64,000 bases of DNA from an uncultured Oscillospiraceae bacterium (GTDB lineage: Bacteria > Bacillota > Clostridia > Oscillospirales > Oscillospiraceae), in NCBI GenBank assembly GCA_947624385.1, contig CANQJZ010000007.1, positions 1 through 64,000 of the forward strand, written 5' to 3'. Of this stretch, positions 32,635 through 42,894 are shown piece by piece (within the stretch, counting starts at the first letter, position 1; every line of letters starts with the position of its first letter). The position numbers and the translations under genes are program-made. The notes under the pieces are model-generated. The model was not told the DNA's origin, searched no databases, and was given only the letters and a program-made list of their open reading frames with translations.

Positions 32635-33439
32635 GGCTGATCCTCCCCAGCTTGCCGCCCCGAAATTCGTCCAGCAGCACGGCAGCCATCCGCTCTGTGT
32701 TCACATTGCCGCCGGCCATGAGAAAGCCCCGCTTGCGGGCGCAGTCTTCCAAAAGCTCCCAGCCCTGGGCATTGGGAGCCGGGTCCAGCTTATACCGCTG
32801 GCGGATGGCGTTCGGGTACAGGTCCCGCAGCTTCACCAGCAGCTTCGCCGCCAGGTCCTCCGTGTCCAGCACGTCGTCCTTCACCGCGCCGGTAAAGGCC
32901 AGCGCCTCCCCCACGGCGGGGTCGTCGAACTTGGGCCATAAGACGCCGGGGGTGTCCAAAAGCTCCAGCTGGCTGTCCACCGTGATCCACTGCTTGCCAC
33001 GGGTGACGCCGGGCCGGTCGGACACGGCGGCTGTCCTGCGGCCGCTGACGCGGTTGATAAAGGTGGATTTGCCCACGTTGGGCACGCCCACCACCATGGC
33101 CCGCATAGGGCCCTGCTTGTCCCGCAAGGCCCGCAGGGCCCGGGGCAGGTCCTTCACCCCCCGGCCGGATCTGGCGTCGCACTCCAGAAAGGCTACGCCG
33201 TTTGCCTTATAAAAGGCCCGCCACCGGGCCGTCACGTCCGGGTCCGCCTGGTCGGAGCGGTTCAGGATGAGCAGCCTTGGCCTGCGTCCGGCGATGATGG
33301 CGTCCAGGTCCGGGTTCCGGCTGGAAAGCGGGATACGGGCGTCGGCCACCTCGCACACCGCGTCCACCAGACGCAGGCTGTCCTGCATCATCCGCTCGGC
33401 CTTTTTCATGTGGCCGGGGAACCACTGCACCTCAGCCAC
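32612..33439 (-). CDS. rbgA: Ribosome biogenesis GTPase YlqF/RbgA
   Basis: AEVQWFPGHMKKAERMMQ; circularly permuted GTPase motifs (LNRSDQAD, GVPNVGKSTFINR). Probable GTG start at 33439 overlapping lepB stop; the longer ORF-track start is spurious. Confidence 0.9.
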   Translation of the reverse strand: MAEVQWFPGHMKKAERMMQDSLRLVDAVCEVADARIPLSSRNPDLDAIIAGRRPRLLILNRSDQADPDVTARWRAFYKANGVAFLECDARSGRGVKDLPRALRALRDKQGPMRAMVVGVPNVGKSTFINRVSGRRTAAVSDRPGVTRGKQWITVDSQLELLDTPGVLWPKFDDPAVGEALAFTGAVKDDVLDTEDLAAKLLVKLRDLYPNAIRQRYKLDPAPNAQGWELLEDCARKRGFLMAGGNVNTERMAAVLLDEFRGGKLGRISLERPVGD

Positions 33440-34109
33440 TGCGCCCACCAGTGCCGTAGATGGCGCCCAGCTTGTAAAACGGGTAGATGCGGAAAACCGC
33501 CTTGCCCAGCACGTCCCGTGTGTCCACGAACGCGATGGTGGACACGCGGCTGTCGCTGGAATTGTTGCGGTTGTCGCCCATGACGAAGATATGTCCCTCC
33601 GGGACGGTGACGCGCACCCAGCCCTCCCCCACGTCCTCCGTGGGGTCGATGCCGTAAACGTCGTAGTACAGCGGGTCCATGATGTGGTAGCTGTCGTAGG
33701 TTTTCTCAAAGGTATAGGGCTCGTCCAGGACCTGGCCGTCCACGGAGACGGTGCCCTCCACGAAGTTGATCTCCAGGGTCTGGCCCTCAGTGCCGATGAC
33801 GCGCTTGACAAGAGGGTCGGGCCGGTAGTTCTCCGCCCGGAGCACCACGATATCGCCATATTCATAGCCGCCGGCAAGCTCGGTGATGATGATCTTGTCA
33901 CCGTTTACCAGCGTGGGCAGCATGGAGCTTCCCCGCACGTCGATGACCCGGGCCACCAGCACGAACACCAGCACGCACACGACGATCGCCACGATGATGC
34001 AGTGGACCCAGTCATAGGTGTCCTTCAGGGTACTGACCTGTTTCTTTTCCTTTCCCTGTTGGGCCGTCTGGTCCTCCGCCTGGCCGCGACGGGCTTTCTT
34101 TGCAAACAT
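33432..34109 (-). CDS. lepB: Signal peptidase I
   Basis: DVRGSSMLPTLVNGD; VKRVIGTEGQTLEI; VMGDNRNNSSDSR. Confidence 0.93.
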   Translation of the reverse strand: MFAKKARRGQAEDQTAQQGKEKKQVSTLKDTYDWVHCIIVAIVVCVLVFVLVARVIDVRGSSMLPTLVNGDKIIITELAGGYEYGDIVVLRAENYRPDPLVKRVIGTEGQTLEINFVEGTVSVDGQVLDEPYTFEKTYDSYHIMDPLYYDVYGIDPTEDVGEGWVRVTVPEGHIFVMGDNRNNSSDSRVSTIAFVDTRDVLGKAVFRIYPFYKLGAIYGTGGRSG

Positions 34110-34165
34110 AGGTACACCTCCCTCTCGCCTAAACAGGTATTTTAACATAGTTAATGCCTTGAACG

Positions 34166-34200
34166 CAACAAAAAAGAGGCTTTCCGCCTCTTTTTTGTTG
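34166..34200 (-). terminator. Intrinsic terminator after rplS
   Basis: CAACAAAAAAGAGGC-tttcc-GCCTCTTTTTTGTTG, 15-bp stem with T tract on both strands. Confidence 0.75.
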
Positions 34201-34213
34201 ATCTTTTCGGCTG

Positions 34214-34555
34214 TTACAGCTTCTCCCGGATCTTGGCGGCCTTGCCCACGCGGTCGCGCAGGTAATACAGCTTCGCCCGGCGGACCTTGCCTCTGCGGAC
34301 CGTGTCCACGCTCACGATGGTAGGAGAGTGTACCGGGAAGACCTTCTCACAGCCCACGCCGTAGGAGATACGGCGCACGGTGATGGTCTCGTTGATGCCG
34401 CCGTGCTTCTTGGCGATCAGGGTGCCCTCGAACGCCTGGTTACGCTCGCGGTTGCCCTCTTTGATGCGGACGGTGACGCGGACGGTGTCGCCCACGTTCA
34501 TCTCCGGCAGCTCCGGCTTCATGTACTGCTGAGTCAGCGCATTGATGAGATCCAT
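34214..34555 (-). CDS. rplS: 50S ribosomal protein L19
   Basis: FNVGDTVRV-like core; [39 protein letters not shown]. Confidence 0.95.
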   Translation of the reverse strand: MDLINALTQQYMKPELPEMNVGDTVRVTVRIKEGNRERNQAFEGTLIAKKHGGINETITVRRISYGVGCEKVFPVHSPTIVSVDTVRRGKVRRAKLYYLRDRVGKAAKIREKL

Positions 34556-34693
34556 GGTAATGACCTTCCTTAATAGACGTTCATACCGGGAATGACCCAT
34601 CCGGCAGCGGACCGCCTTGATAGACGCATGCGAACATGCTCGGATATATTAGCATACTTTTCCGGCTGTTGCAAGCTTTTTGTGAAATTTTTC

Positions 34694-37015
34694 TTATTTT
34701 CCGATGGAGTCCGTGCGGATGACGAAGCGCACAACGCTGCTGACGCCCTCCGCCGCGCCGGAGAAGGAGGTGTATTCTTTGGCCAGCTCCTGCACCGCAC
34801 GCAGCCGGTCGAAGAAGCCCTGGGCGTCGCCCTTGACCAGATCGGACAGGGCCTGGATCCCCTCCTCGTCAAACTTGTCCATGCCCTCCATCAGGTCGGA
34901 AGCGCCGTCCACCACCTGGCCGATGCCGTCGGACAGCTCCTGCGCGCCGCTGGAAAGGGTCTGGGTGCCGGCGGCCAAAGTGTCCGCGCCCTCGGAAAGC
35001 TGCCAGGCGCCGTTCACGGCGGTAGCCGCGCCCGCGTTCAGCGCGTCCGCGCCGGAGGAAAGCTGGGCCACGCCGTCCACCAGCGTCTGGCTGCTGGCGT
35101 TCAGGGTCTCCAGACCGCCGATCAGCGCGTTCAGGTTGTCCCCCTCGTTGCCGGAGACCATGGTATCCACACCGGCGGCAAGCTGTTCCGCCCCGGTGGC
35201 CAGAGCGTCGGAGCCGTCCGTGGCCAACTGCTCGGCCCCGGCCGCCAGAGCGCCCGCCGCCTCATAGAGACCCGGAGCCTCCGCGCTGCCGCTCCTGGCG
35301 CCGGCGGCGATCTTCTCCGCCCCGCTCTGGATACCGGCGGCGCCGGCGATGATCGCGTCCATGGCCGCGACGGCGGCGGAGGTGTCCGGCATGGTGACGC
35401 CGCTCAGGCCGGCATTGACGGCGCTCAGGTAGAGGTTGCTGCCTTCGATCGCCCCAAGCGCGTTCTGGATCGCCGTCTTCTGCTCCGCCGTGAGGTTCTC
35501 GGCGGATGCCAGCGCGGTCAGCGCAGTCTTGACGCTGTTATTAAATTCCGTGGACTTGGCCAGCGCCTCGGCCGCCGCGCTCAGCGAGCCGGTCAGGTCC
35601 GGCGTGTTCGTCAGCCCTTCCTTGACCTGGGTCGCGCCGGCGGCGATCGCGCCCGCGGCCTCATAGATGCCGGGGTCCGCCGCATCGTTGCTCCTGGCGC
35701 CCTTGGCGATGGCGTCCGCGCCGGTCTGCATCTGGGCCGCGCCTGTCTTGAACGTGCCGCGCAGGGTCTCGGAGACCGTCTGCGCACCGGTCTGGATGGC
35801 CTCCGCGCCGGGCTTGACCTGGCCGGTCAGGGCGGTTTTCAGGTTCTGCGCGCCGTCCAGAAGCGCCTGGGTGCCGGCAGGCAGGTCCGCCACCTGGGTC
35901 TGCATGGTGTCCAGGCCGCCGGCCAGGGCGACAGCGCCGTTCTGGAGGGTCACCAGGCCGTTATAGAGACTGGTCATGTTGGCCGCCAGCGTGGCCGCGC
36001 CGTCAGAAAGCTCCACAGCGCCGGAGGTCAGCGAGCCCGCACCGTCGGCCAGGGCCGTGGCTCCGTCGTACAGGTCCGATGACCCGTCCGCCAGCTGGGT
36101 GGAGGCGTCCGTCAGCTCGTCCATGGAGCCCTCCAGCTCGTCGAAGCTGTCCACATTGTCCAGGTCCAAGTCCCCCAGCAGGTTATTTTCTACAAGCGTC
36201 AGGGTGGTCATCAGGGAGAAATCCGTCACGTCCGCGGACACGACCACTTCCTCCGGGATGTCGATGGTGAGCGGGTCGCCGTCGGCGTCCTTGAGCTCAT
36301 CCAGACCCAGGCTCTCTTTCAGACCGGGCATGGCGACACCGGCCACGATGAGCTGGTCGCCCAGGTTCACCAGCTTGCCGTTGGTGACCTCAACGTTGGT
36401 GACCTTGTCACCGTTCAGCACGGCGCAGGAGACCGCCGCAAAGGGCTGGTAGACGGTGACGGTCTCGCCGTTTATCTCGCGGGTGGTGGCGGTGTTGTTC
36501 TCATAGGTGAACGTCATGACCAGGTGGCCGGAAGCGCCGGCAAGCTCCTGGGCCGTCACGTCCTGCCCGTCCAGCGTATAGCTCACGTGTACGGTCAGGG
36601 GAAGCGCGGCGTCGGAGTCGCCCTGGTAATAGATATCGCTGCCGGCGGCGGCCCAGACGATGTTGCCGTCCGCGTCCTGAGTGAAGGTCTCGTCGCCTTT
36701 TGTGTTGCGGATGTTGGAAAGGTCCGCCTTGTCGGTCAGGGTGTCCGCTCCGTCCGGGTTTTTCAGCCACGCGCTGACGATGGAGCGGGTGGGCGTGCCC
36801 TCGGCGTCCGCGATCACGTAGACCGTCTCCTCTTTCCCGGCGTCCGTACCGTCGGTGGGCAGCAGACCGGACGCGGTCTCGACCAGCTCGTCCGTGCCTT
36901 CCAGGTCGGCGTCGTCACCGGACGCGGCGCGGGCCGCTCCGCCGCATAAAGCGCAAGCGGTCATCACGCACAATACCAGCGCGAGAGAAATGAAACGATG
37001 CAGTTTCCTGTTCAT
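34694..37015 (-). CDS. YhgE/Pip-like repeat-rich exported protein
   Basis: Signal peptide; many degenerate LxxGAxxLxxGxxxL repeats; partner of MMPL gene. Confidence 0.7.
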   Translation of the reverse strand: MNRKLHRFISLALVLCVMTACALCGGAARAASGDDADLEGTDELVETASGLLPTDGTDAGKEETVYVIADAEGTPTRSIVSAWLKNPDGADTLTDKADLSNIRNTKGDETFTQDADGNIVWAAAGSDIYYQGDSDAALPLTVHVSYTLDGQDVTAQELAGASGHLVMTFTYENNTATTREINGETVTVYQPFAAVSCAVLNGDKVTNVEVTNGKLVNLGDQLIVAGVAMPGLKESLGLDELKDADGDPLTIDIPEEVVVSADVTDFSLMTTLTLVENNLLGDLDLDNVDSFDELEGSMDELTDASTQLADGSSDLYDGATALADGAGSLTSGAVELSDGAATLAANMTSLYNGLVTLQNGAVALAGGLDTMQTQVADLPAGTQALLDGAQNLKTALTGQVKPGAEAIQTGAQTVSETLRGTFKTGAAQMQTGADAIAKGARSNDAADPGIYEAAGAIAAGATQVKEGLTNTPDLTGSLSAAAEALAKSTEFNNSVKTALTALASAENLTAEQKTAIQNALGAIEGSNLYLSAVNAGLSGVTMPDTSAAVAAMDAIIAGAAGIQSGAEKIAAGARSGSAEAPGLYEAAGALAAGAEQLATDGSDALATGAEQLAAGVDTMVSGNEGDNLNALIGGLETLNASSQTLVDGVAQLSSGADALNAGAATAVNGAWQLSEGADTLAAGTQTLSSGAQELSDGIGQVVDGASDLMEGMDKFDEEGIQALSDLVKGDAQGFFDRLRAVQELAKEYTSFSGAAEGVSSVVRFVIRTDSIGK

Positions 37016-39093
37016 GATGATACCTCCGTCTTATGATGATTTTTTCCCCAGCTTGTTTTTTGAATCACTTTGTCGAACGTCACCAGCAGCGCCGGCAGCA
37101 AAAGCAGCACCACGGCCATGCTGATGAGCGCGCCGCGGGCCATGAGCATGCACAGAGCGCCGATCAGGTCCACGTCGGAATAAACGCCCACGCCCACGGT
37201 CGCCGCAAAGAATCCCAGGGCGCTGGTGAGCACCGAGTGGCAGGAGGCGGACAGCGCCGACCTGACGGCCTGCGTCTTGTCCAGACCGCTGGCCCGCTCC
37301 CGCTGGTACCGGTTCGTCATGAGGATGGCGTAGTCCACCGTGGCGCCAAGCTGGATGGTGCCGATGACGATGGACGCGATGAAGGGCAGCGTCGTGCCGG
37401 TGAAATAAGACACGCCCATGTTGATGTAGATGGCAAGCTCTATCACCAGCACCAGAATGAAGGGCAGCGCGAAGCTCTTCAGCACCAGCAATATCAGCAC
37501 AAAGATGGCGGCGATGGATACCGCGCTGACCACCTGGAAGTCCCGGTCCGTGATGTTGATCAGGTCCTTTGTGCAGGGGGCCTCGCCGATGAGCATGGCG
37601 GTGGGATCGTAGCGCTTGATGATGTCCTGAAGTTCCTCCACCTGGGCGTTGACCTCATCGCTGGCCACGGGATAGGCGGAGCTTACGAGCATCAGCTGGT
37701 GTCCGCCGCTGGAGAGGGTCTCGGTCAGCTCGTCGGGCAGAAACTCCTTAGGTATCACCGAGCCCACCAGACTGTCCCCGCCCAGGGCGAACTGCACGCC
37801 GTCCACGGCCTCCATCTCGTCCAGCATGGCCTTGGCGTCCTGGGCTTCCAGGTCGCTGTCCGCCAGGACAAGGTGGATGCAGTTCATGTCAAAGTCCCGG
37901 TCCAGGACCTGGTTGGCCTGTACGGAGGGCAGATAGTCCGGCAAACTCTCGTCCAGCTTGTAATAGACCTTCACATGGGTGTCGCCGTAAATGGCCGGTA
38001 TCCAGAGCAGCAGCAGGAGCACGGCCACGATATTGCGGTGCTTGAGCACGAGGTCAGCGAATCTGTCGCCGTTGAAGGTGAGGGGCCTGTGCCGTGTCTT
38101 CTGGATGGCCCGGTCGAAGGTCAGGATCAGCGCGGGCAAAATCGTGACGCAGCTGACCACGCCGAACACCACGCCCTTTATCATGACCACGCCCAGGTCA
38201 AGGCCCAGGGTGAAGGTCATGAAGCACAGCGCCGCAAATCCCGCGATGGTGGTCAGGGACGAGCCGGCTACGGAGGTGATGGTGGCGGCGATGGCCCGGG
38301 CCATGGCCTCCGACTTGTCCGGGCAGGTCTGGCGCTGCTCAAAGTAGCTGTTCCAAAGGAAGATGGAGTAGTCCATGGTCACGCCCAGCTGCAGCACAGC
38401 GGCCAGGCTCATGGTGATGAAGGATATCTCCCCCTTGAACACGTTGGTCCCCATATTATACACGATGGCCATGCCGATGTTCAACATGAACAGCACCGGG
38501 GCCATCCAGGAGTCCATGGTCACCGCCAGCACCACGCAGGACAGGATAACGGCGATGAGCACATACCAGAAAAGCTCCTGCTCCACCAACGCCTTCGTGT
38601 CGGTGACGATGGCGGACATACTGCTCAAAAAGCACTGCTCGCCCGCCACAGACCGTATCTCGTTGATGGCGTCCATGGTCACGTCGGCCGAGGTGGACGA
38701 GTCAAAGAAAATGGCCATCAGCGTGCCGTTGTCCGAGTGGAACGCGTCGTAGATATTGTCCGGCAGAAGCTCCTGGGGGATGGAGTCGTCCACAAAGCTG
38801 TCGTACCAGATCACGTCCGCCACGTGGTCCACTTCGGTCAGCTTTTCCCGCAGCTCCGCCGCCTCATGGTCCGTCAGCCCGTCGGCCACGAACAGCGCGT
38901 ACGCGCCCTTGCCAAAGTCCCGCAGCAGGATATCCTGGCCCTGCATGGTCTCGATGTCGCCGGGCAGGTAATAGAGGATATCATAGTTGACCCGGGTGTG
39001 CAGATAGCCCCACCCCGCCGGGATCAGCAGCAAAAGGCTGAGGATCAGGATCGGGATGCGCAGGCGGACGATGCCCTTGCCTACTTTTTTCAT
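37012..39093 (-). CDS. MMPL/RND family transporter
   Basis: Two repeats of large extracytoplasmic loop plus TM bundle; MKKVGKGIVRLRIPILILSLLLLIPAGWGYLHTRVNYDILYYLP. Confidence 0.88.
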   Translation of the reverse strand: MKKVGKGIVRLRIPILILSLLLLIPAGWGYLHTRVNYDILYYLPGDIETMQGQDILLRDFGKGAYALFVADGLTDHEAAELREKLTEVDHVADVIWYDSFVDDSIPQELLPDNIYDAFHSDNGTLMAIFFDSSTSADVTMDAINEIRSVAGEQCFLSSMSAIVTDTKALVEQELFWYVLIAVILSCVVLAVTMDSWMAPVLFMLNIGMAIVYNMGTNVFKGEISFITMSLAAVLQLGVTMDYSIFLWNSYFEQRQTCPDKSEAMARAIAATITSVAGSSLTTIAGFAALCFMTFTLGLDLGVVMIKGVVFGVVSCVTILPALILTFDRAIQKTRHRPLTFNGDRFADLVLKHRNIVAVLLLLLWIPAIYGDTHVKVYYKLDESLPDYLPSVQANQVLDRDFDMNCIHLVLADSDLEAQDAKAMLDEMEAVDGVQFALGGDSLVGSVIPKEFLPDELTETLSSGGHQLMLVSSAYPVASDEVNAQVEELQDIIKRYDPTAMLIGEAPCTKDLINITDRDFQVVSAVSIAAIFVLILLVLKSFALPFILVLVIELAIYINMGVSYFTGTTLPFIASIVIGTIQLGATVDYAILMTNRYQRERASGLDKTQAVRSALSASCHSVLTSALGFFAATVGVGVYSDVDLIGALCMLMARGALISMAVVLLLLPALLVTFDKVIQKTSWGKNHHKTEVSS

Positions 39094-39130
39094 GTACTTG
39101 CTACCTCTCAATGCTATTAGTTTTTGTAAG

Positions 39131-39159
39131 TTGACAATCGTGGGAAAATCCTATATCCT
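39131..39159 (+). promoter_or_regulatory. Putative promoter of TetR gene
   Basis: TTGACA - 17 nt - TATCCT. Confidence 0.5.
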
Positions 39160-39202
39160 TATGCGCATGCTCAGGCAGGATATCACGCAAAGGAAGGCTC
39201 CC

Positions 39203-39766
39203 ATGGCAAACGAGACCCGAAACGCCATCAAAATGGCGCTGATCCGGCTCCTGGACGAACGTCCGGTGTCCCAGATCACCGTAAAGGATATCGTGACCGC
39301 GTGCGGTATCAACCGCAACACGTTCTATTACCACTATCAGGGTATCCCCGAGCTCATCGAGGAGATCGCGGACGACGAGGCCGAGGCCATCATCCGGCGC
39401 CATCCCACCGCGGATACGCTGGCGGACTGCGTGGCCGACCTCATCCGGGCCGCGCTGGAAAAAAAGCGGGCCGTCCAGCATATCTACGACTCCGCCAGCC
39501 GGGTCATATGCGAGCAGTACATGTGGGCCGTGTGCGAGCACCTGGTCCAGGTGCAGCTGACCGCCATATTGAACGGACGGCGTCTGCCGGAGGACGACTG
39601 GCACGTGCTGAACCGATACTACGCCTGTCTGGCCTTCGGCGCGGCCTCCAAGTGGCTGGCATTGGGCATGCGGGAGGACGTGCTGCCGGACCTGTGCCGT
39701 ATCGCCCAGCTCCAGCGCGGGTCGCTGGAGGAAATGATAACACGTTCCCTCGGGGAGAATAAATAG
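39203..39766 (+). CDS. TetR/AcrR family transcriptional regulator
   Basis: MANETRNAIKMALIRLLDERPVSQITVKDIVTACGINRNTFYYHYQGIPELIEEI; RBS AAGGAAGG; divergent from MMPL gene. Confidence 0.88.
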   Translation: MANETRNAIKMALIRLLDERPVSQITVKDIVTACGINRNTFYYHYQGIPELIEEIADDEAEAIIRRHPTADTLADCVADLIRAALEKKRAVQHIYDSASRVICEQYMWAVCEHLVQVQLTAILNGRRLPEDDWHVLNRYYACLAFGAASKWLALGMREDVLPDLCRIAQLQRGSLEEMITRSLGENK

Positions 39767-39802
39767 GCAAATCCTCCCCGATGTCTAAATACCGGCGTCA
39801 AA

Positions 39803-39838
39803 AGTACCCCGGCAAAGTGTACGCTTTGCCGGGGTACT
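39803..39838 (-). terminator. Terminator-like hairpin
   Basis: AGTACCCCGGCAAAG/CTTTGCCGGGGTACT 15-bp stem, TTTT on the minus-strand 3' side. Confidence 0.6.
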
Positions 39839-39854
39839 GTATGCATTGCTCCCG

Positions 39855-40487
39855 TCACCGGAACGGGGTCATGTCCTCCTTATACGCCTCCAGGCGGGTG
39901 AAGCGGAACCAGGCCGGGGCGTCATCCCCCAGGGCCGCCATCATCAGCTCCGGGCTGACGGTGGGCTCCTGGGCGTGTAAGATAAGCTCTGCCTCCACCC
40001 CGCCGGCCGTGTCCGTGAAGCGGGCCAGTTTGATGGACGGGGCGATGTCGTCGGTGCGCACGCCCCGCTTGGCCCGATGCCGGACCATGATAGAGCTTTG
40101 GGCGAAAAAGTCCGTGTAATATGCCGCGTCCCGACCGCCCTTCATGAGGCCCGCCAGCCGCAGCCAGCGCAGCTCCGCGCCCTTGCAGGGGGCCTGGTAC
40201 GCCTCCAACGCCCGGATGCCCTCGGGCATATAGGGGTTCAGCGCCGCCGGCAGCGGCCCCAGGTCCCGGTCATCAGCCAGGGCAAAATCCATATACTCGC
40301 ACTGGCTGGCCGTACCCACGGTCAGGGGCAGGATGATGGAGATCTTCGCGTGGGGGTTGAACCCCTCGCTGTATTTGAGCGGCACGCCCGCACGGGAGAA
40401 TACCCGCTGCATGGTGCGCATCAGGTCCAGGTGGGAGATGTACACCGCCCGGCCAGTCTTGGCAAATTTCAAACGCAGCTTATCCAC
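39855..40487 (-). CDS. TIGR03936-type radical SAM-associated protein (DUF2344)
   Basis: LRLKFAKTGRAVYISHLDLMRTMQRVFSRAGVPLKYSEGFNPHAKISI; neighbour of the B12-binding radical SAM gene. Confidence 0.85.
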   Translation of the reverse strand: MDKLRLKFAKTGRAVYISHLDLMRTMQRVFSRAGVPLKYSEGFNPHAKISIILPLTVGTASQCEYMDFALADDRDLGPLPAALNPYMPEGIRALEAYQAPCKGAELRWLRLAGLMKGGRDAAYYTDFFAQSSIMVRHRAKRGVRTDDIAPSIKLARFTDTAGGVEAELILHAQEPTVSPELMMAALGDDAPAWFRFTRLEAYKEDMTPFR

Positions 40488-42324
40488 GGCACACGCCCTC
40501 CCGCAAAAGGCTCGACGCCCCGCAGCCGGAGCAGCCCGCCCGACAGTCCGGGGTCAAAACGCCCTCGTATGCCCGCGCACGCTCCCGCTCCAAATGCCGG
40601 CGGCTCACGGCGCAGTCCATGTGCTCCCAGGGCAAAAGCTCATCCAGAGGCCGCTCCCGTGTGGCGTAAAAGTCCATGTCCAGGCCGCAGGCCGGGAACG
40701 CCGCCAGCCAGCGGTCCAGCGAAAAATACTCGCTCCAGCTCTCCAGCCGTCCCCCCTGCCGCCAGACATGCTCGATGACCGCGCTCATGCGCCGGTCGCC
40801 ACGGGACAGGGCCGCCTCCACGTAGCTCATCTCGGCGTCGTGCCAATTGTACGTGACGGCCTTCGTCCGGGCCAGCGCGTCCGCCAGCAGGTGTACCCGG
40901 CGCAGGTATTCCTCCCGGCTCACCTGCGCCTCCCACTGGAAGGGCGTGTGGGGCTTCGGAATAAACTCCGACGTGCTCACGGTGATGCGCACGCCCCGGG
41001 CCTTATTGGCCGCGTGCTGCTTCCAGGTCCACCAGACCTTTTTGGCAAGCTCCGCGATGCCCAGAACGTCCTCGTCCGTCTCCGTGGGCAGACCAAGCAT
41101 GAAGTAGAGCTTTACGCCGTTCCAGCCGCCCGCAAAGGCCACCCGGCAGGAATTTAAGAGGTCCTCCTCCGTGACATTCTTGTTGATCACGTCCCGCAGC
41201 CGCTGTGTGCCTGCCTCCGGGGCAAAGGTCAGGCCGCTTTTGCGCACCTGCTGGACCCGCTGCATGATGTCCATGGAGAAGTTGTCCGCCCGCAGACTGG
41301 GCAGGCTCAGGCTGACGCCCCGGGGCCGGCAGTAGTCCAAAAGCCCGTCGCACAGGGCCGACAGGTCCCGGTAGTCGCTGGTGCTCAGGCTGGAAAGGTT
41401 CAGCTCCTGATAGCCGGTGTTCTCCAAGGTCTCCTTCCCCAGCCGCAGCAGGGTCTCCGGTCTGCGGGAGCGGACCGGGCGGTTGGTGTGCCCCGCCTGG
41501 CAGAACCGACAGCCCCGGATGCAGCCACGGAATACCTCCAGGCTCACCCGGTCGTGTACGATCTCCGTGGAGGGCACCACCGGCGCGGTGGGATAGTAAC
41601 AGCCGTCGAAGTCCTCCACGATGCGCTTGCGGACCCTTGACGGCGCGCCGTCTTTCGCCGTGACGGACGCCACGGTCCCGTCGGCGTTGTAGGCAACGTC
41701 GTAGAGGCTGGGTACGTACACGCCCTCGATCCGGGCCGCCGCACGGAGAAACCGGGGCTTGTCCCAGTTCTCCCGCTTGGCGGTCTGATAAAGCTCCAGC
41801 ACCTCCCGGTCCACGTCCTCCCCCTCGCCCAGAAAGCACAGGTCGAAGAAGTCCGCCATGGGCTCGATGTTGCACATGCACCCGCCGCCGGCCATCACCA
41901 TGTGCGCAAGGCCCGGCCTGTCCGCCGCCCGCAGGGGGATACCGCCCAGGTCCAGCATGTCCAGCACGGTGGTGTAGGCCATCTCGTAGCCGATGGACAC
42001 GGCGATCACGTCGAAGTCCCCCAGCCCGTCGCCGCTCTCCAGCGCCCAAAGCGGGATGCGCTCGGCGCGCAGCTTCTCCGCCATATCCCCCCAGGGGGCA
42101 AACACCCGCTCGCACCAGACGCCGGGCATGTCGTTCATGATGCCGTATAAAATTTTCATCCCCAGATTGGACATGCCGATCTCGTAGGTGTCCGGGAAGC
42201 AGAAGGCCACCCGCACGTCCACCTGGCTCTTGTCCTTGACGATCTGGTTGTACTCGCCGCCCACGTAACGGGCGGGACGCTGTACCTGCCGGAGCAGGGC
42301 GTCGATCTTTTCGTTCATTTCCAT
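40480..42324 (-). CDS. TIGR03960-type B12-binding-domain radical SAM protein
   Basis: SLEVFRGCIRGCRFCQAGHTNRPVRSR; FCFPDTYEIGMSNLGMKILY. Confidence 0.9.
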   Translation of the reverse strand: MEMNEKIDALLRQVQRPARYVGGEYNQIVKDKSQVDVRVAFCFPDTYEIGMSNLGMKILYGIMNDMPGVWCERVFAPWGDMAEKLRAERIPLWALESGDGLGDFDVIAVSIGYEMAYTTVLDMLDLGGIPLRAADRPGLAHMVMAGGGCMCNIEPMADFFDLCFLGEGEDVDREVLELYQTAKRENWDKPRFLRAAARIEGVYVPSLYDVAYNADGTVASVTAKDGAPSRVRKRIVEDFDGCYYPTAPVVPSTEIVHDRVSLEVFRGCIRGCRFCQAGHTNRPVRSRRPETLLRLGKETLENTGYQELNLSSLSTSDYRDLSALCDGLLDYCRPRGVSLSLPSLRADNFSMDIMQRVQQVRKSGLTFAPEAGTQRLRDVINKNVTEEDLLNSCRVAFAGGWNGVKLYFMLGLPTETDEDVLGIAELAKKVWWTWKQHAANKARGVRITVSTSEFIPKPHTPFQWEAQVSREEYLRRVHLLADALARTKAVTYNWHDAEMSYVEAALSRGDRRMSAVIEHVWRQGGRLESWSEYFSLDRWLAAFPACGLDMDFYATRERPLDELLPWEHMDCAVSRRHLERERARAYEGVLTPDCRAGCSGCGASSLLREGVCRG

Positions 42325-42333
42325 GCCGCCAGT

Positions 42334-42894
42334 TTACCGCAATTGCGGGAAATTGGCAAGTGCCGCCATCCAGATCCCCGCCGCGGCCGCCGCGATGGAG
42401 CGTATGTACACGCCTGTGGCGAATACGCCCAGGGCGCAAAGCGAACCCGTCACGCGCAAAATGCTGGCCGCCGTCCGCTCGGAAAACGCCGTTTCCAGCG
42501 CGTACCGGGCAAGCCGTCCCCCGTCCATGGGCAGCACGGGCAGCAGGTTGAACATGGCCGCCAAAAGGGCGATGGCGCCGGTGTAGCACAGAAACGGGAT
42601 GTCCGTGATGAAGCACAGCACCGCGAAAAAAAGTCCCGCCATCGGTCCCGCCGCCAGAATGCCCATCTCCTGCCGCCGGTCCAGCACACCGCCGTACTCG
42701 ATCACCGGGCCGCAGGCCGTGAAGCGCACGCCGCGGATGGACGCGCCAGCGACGAACATGGCCGCCAGGTGCCCCAGCTCATGGGCCAGCGCCGCCGCCC
42801 AGAATGCCGCCAGCGCACCCAGTCCTCCGGCAAAGTACACCGACGCGGCCAGCAGCAGGAACCCCGGACTGACCGTCAGCTCCAGTCCAGCCAC
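42334..42894 (-). CDS. SpoIVFB-like site-2 (M50) metalloprotease
   Basis: ALAHELGHLAAMF; NLLPVLPMDGGR; gene order next to TIGR03960. Start uncertain (GTG at about 42894). Confidence 0.75.
   Translation of the reverse strand: MAGLELTVSPGFLLLAASVYFAGGLGALAAFWAAALAHELGHLAAMFVAGASIRGVRFTACGPVIEYGGVLDRRQEMGILAAGPMAGLFFAVLCFITDIPFLCYTGAIALLAAMFNLLPVLPMDGGRLARYALETAFSERTAASILRVTGSLCALGVFATGVYIRSIAAAAAGIWMAALANFPQLR

Noticed and set aside
32612-33901. Full 429-aa version of the RbgA ORF
   Set aside because: The first ~150 residues are an out-of-frame reading of lepB; a GTG at 33439 gives a normal-length RbgA.
35000-36000. Possible tandem DNA repeat or CRISPR-like array from recurring gcg/ccg words
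   Set aside because: Repeats are at protein level within the Pip-like gene, with no uniform direct repeat or spacer size.
34592-36082. 496-aa plus-strand ORF
   Set aside because: Antisense shadow of the repeat-rich Pip-like gene; its repeats mirror those of the real gene.
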